DNA of 6,551 bases from Burkholderia sp. (GTDB taxonomy: Bacteria; Pseudomonadota; Gammaproteobacteria; Burkholderiales; Burkholderiaceae): the NCBI GenBank assembly GCA_028292565.1, contig JAQGMD010000459.1:1-6551 (forward strand), given 5' to 3'. A program made the translations under genes and the position numbers. Positions 6,275 to 6,551 of this stretch are shown here, piece after piece. The stretch's first letter is position 1; every line of letters begins with the position of its first letter. Below the pieces are notes generated by a model. The model made no database searches, was not told the origin of the DNA, and worked only from the letters and a program-made list of their open reading frames with translations.

Positions 6275-6280
6275 AAGGAG
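6275..6280 (+). promoter_or_regulatory. Strong ribosome binding site of the leader-peptide gene
   Basis: AAGGAG lies 8 nt before the ATG at 6289, with an A/T-only spacer (ATTTAAAA). It is among the strongest in the window, fixes the start codon, and predicts high translation. Confidence 0.8.
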
Positions 6281-6288
6281 ATTTAAAA

Positions 6289-6551
6289 ATGAAAGCACTC
6301 ACGATCAAAGACCTGTCCGTCACCGAACAACTCGACAGCAAAGCCATGGCCGGCGTCCGCGGCGGCTACGACTGGAAGGCGAAGATGCTGGCCTTCCCCG
6401 CGGTCTACCAGTCCTACGCTTCGGGCACCAAAATCGATGTGACGCAAGCGAACAACCAGATCCAGGACAACGACACCGGCAATGGCTCGGCAGTGTTCGG
6501 CGGCGGCATCGCTGCTTTCAACACACAGACCGGCGTCAACTTCAACAGCGT
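6289..6551 (+). CDS. Double-glycine leader peptide or secreted protein (partial, C-terminus off the right edge)
   Basis: 87 residues are visible and the frame is open at the window edge. Residues 1-26 look like a double-glycine leader: LSVTEQLDSKAMAGVRGG, with L9, L15, M20, V23 and GG at 25-26. Such leaders are cut after GG by the peptidase domain of a dedicated ABC exporter, as in class II bacteriocins and related secreted proteins. There is no Sec signal peptide. The visible mature part, starting YDWKAKMLAFPAVY, becomes rich in Gly, Asn and small polar residues (DNDTGNGSAVFGGGIAAF) and has no cysteine, so lanthionine or disulfide chemistry is not supported. The start is fixed by the AAGGAG site. 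The gene follows a strong sigma-54 promoter and diverges from the kinase gene. No exporter or immunity gene is in view. A bacteriocin, a signalling peptide or a surface protein are all possible, and I do not recognise the mature domain. Confidence 0.85.
   Translation, partial: MKALTIKDLSVTEQLDSKAMAGVRGGYDWKAKMLAFPAVYQSYASGTKIDVTQANNQIQDNDTGNGSAVFGGGIAAFNTQTGVNFNS

Larger units (their letters stand above)
5873..6288. other. Divergent intergenic region between the kinase and leader-peptide genes
   Basis: These 416 bp hold no long gene. From left to right I see the kinase leader with AATATA at 5950-5955 (TATATT on the minus strand, without a good -35), a candidate minus-strand sigma-54 site (5964-5979), an inverted repeat (5984-6005), a 10-codon micro-ORF (6034-6066), a TTGAC dyad (6108-6122), an AT-rich stretch (about 6140-6172), the plus-strand sigma-54 promoter (6198-6213), and an A8 tract (6232-6239) in the leader RNA. 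Such crowding suggests tight regulation of both genes. Confidence 0.55.

Noticed and set aside
1..6551. tRNA, rRNA or riboswitch genes
   Set aside because: I saw no cloverleaf, rRNA-like block or recognisable riboswitch core in the intergenic stretches. A covariance-model search would be needed to exclude small RNAs fully.

Overview
The window is GC-rich, and every real gene in it looks bacterial. The transmembrane Ser/Thr kinase with a DUF4384-type tail, the double-glycine leader peptide with the core LSVTEQLDSKAMAGVRGG, and a near-consensus sigma-54 promoter together suggest a betaproteobacterium (Burkholderiales, Nitrosomonadales or Rhodocyclales type). That placement is inference from protein style, not from a marker gene.

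Layout from left to right. Positions 1-2168 hold a leftward (minus-strand) gene string. Two tandem, closely related small secreted DUF4399 proteins come first. They are followed after only 9 nt by a large FHA-GAF-HD-GYP signalling protein that runs off the left edge. A short AT-rich divergent promoter region (about 2223-2459) separates this string from a rightward gene for a secreted SUMF1/FGE-fold protein (2460-3689). That gene converges on a leftward gene for a membrane-spanning Ser/Thr protein kinase (3872-5872). The gap between these two stop codons is filled almost entirely by one nested palindromic element. To the right, a 416-bp divergent intergenic region carries a strong sigma-54 -24/-12 promoter, a weaker candidate facing the kinase, inverted repeats and a 10-codon micro-ORF with a good ribosome binding site. 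The window ends inside a rightward gene whose product starts with a double-glycine leader (6289 onward, partial).

How the parts may work together (inference): the kinase has a cytoplasmic catalytic domain and an extracytoplasmic sensor tail. The SUMF1-fold protein is predicted to be exported to the same compartment as that tail. The FHA domain of the left-hand protein is a phosphothreonine reader, joined to a GAF sensor and a probable cyclic-di-GMP phosphodiesterase. This is the same logic as the PpkA-TagR-Fha threonine phosphorylation pathway of type VI secretion, but no secretion genes are visible here and the reader is tied to c-di-GMP turnover. The DUF4399 proteins and the leader peptide are candidate exported partners or outputs, and their link to the kinase rests on proximity only.
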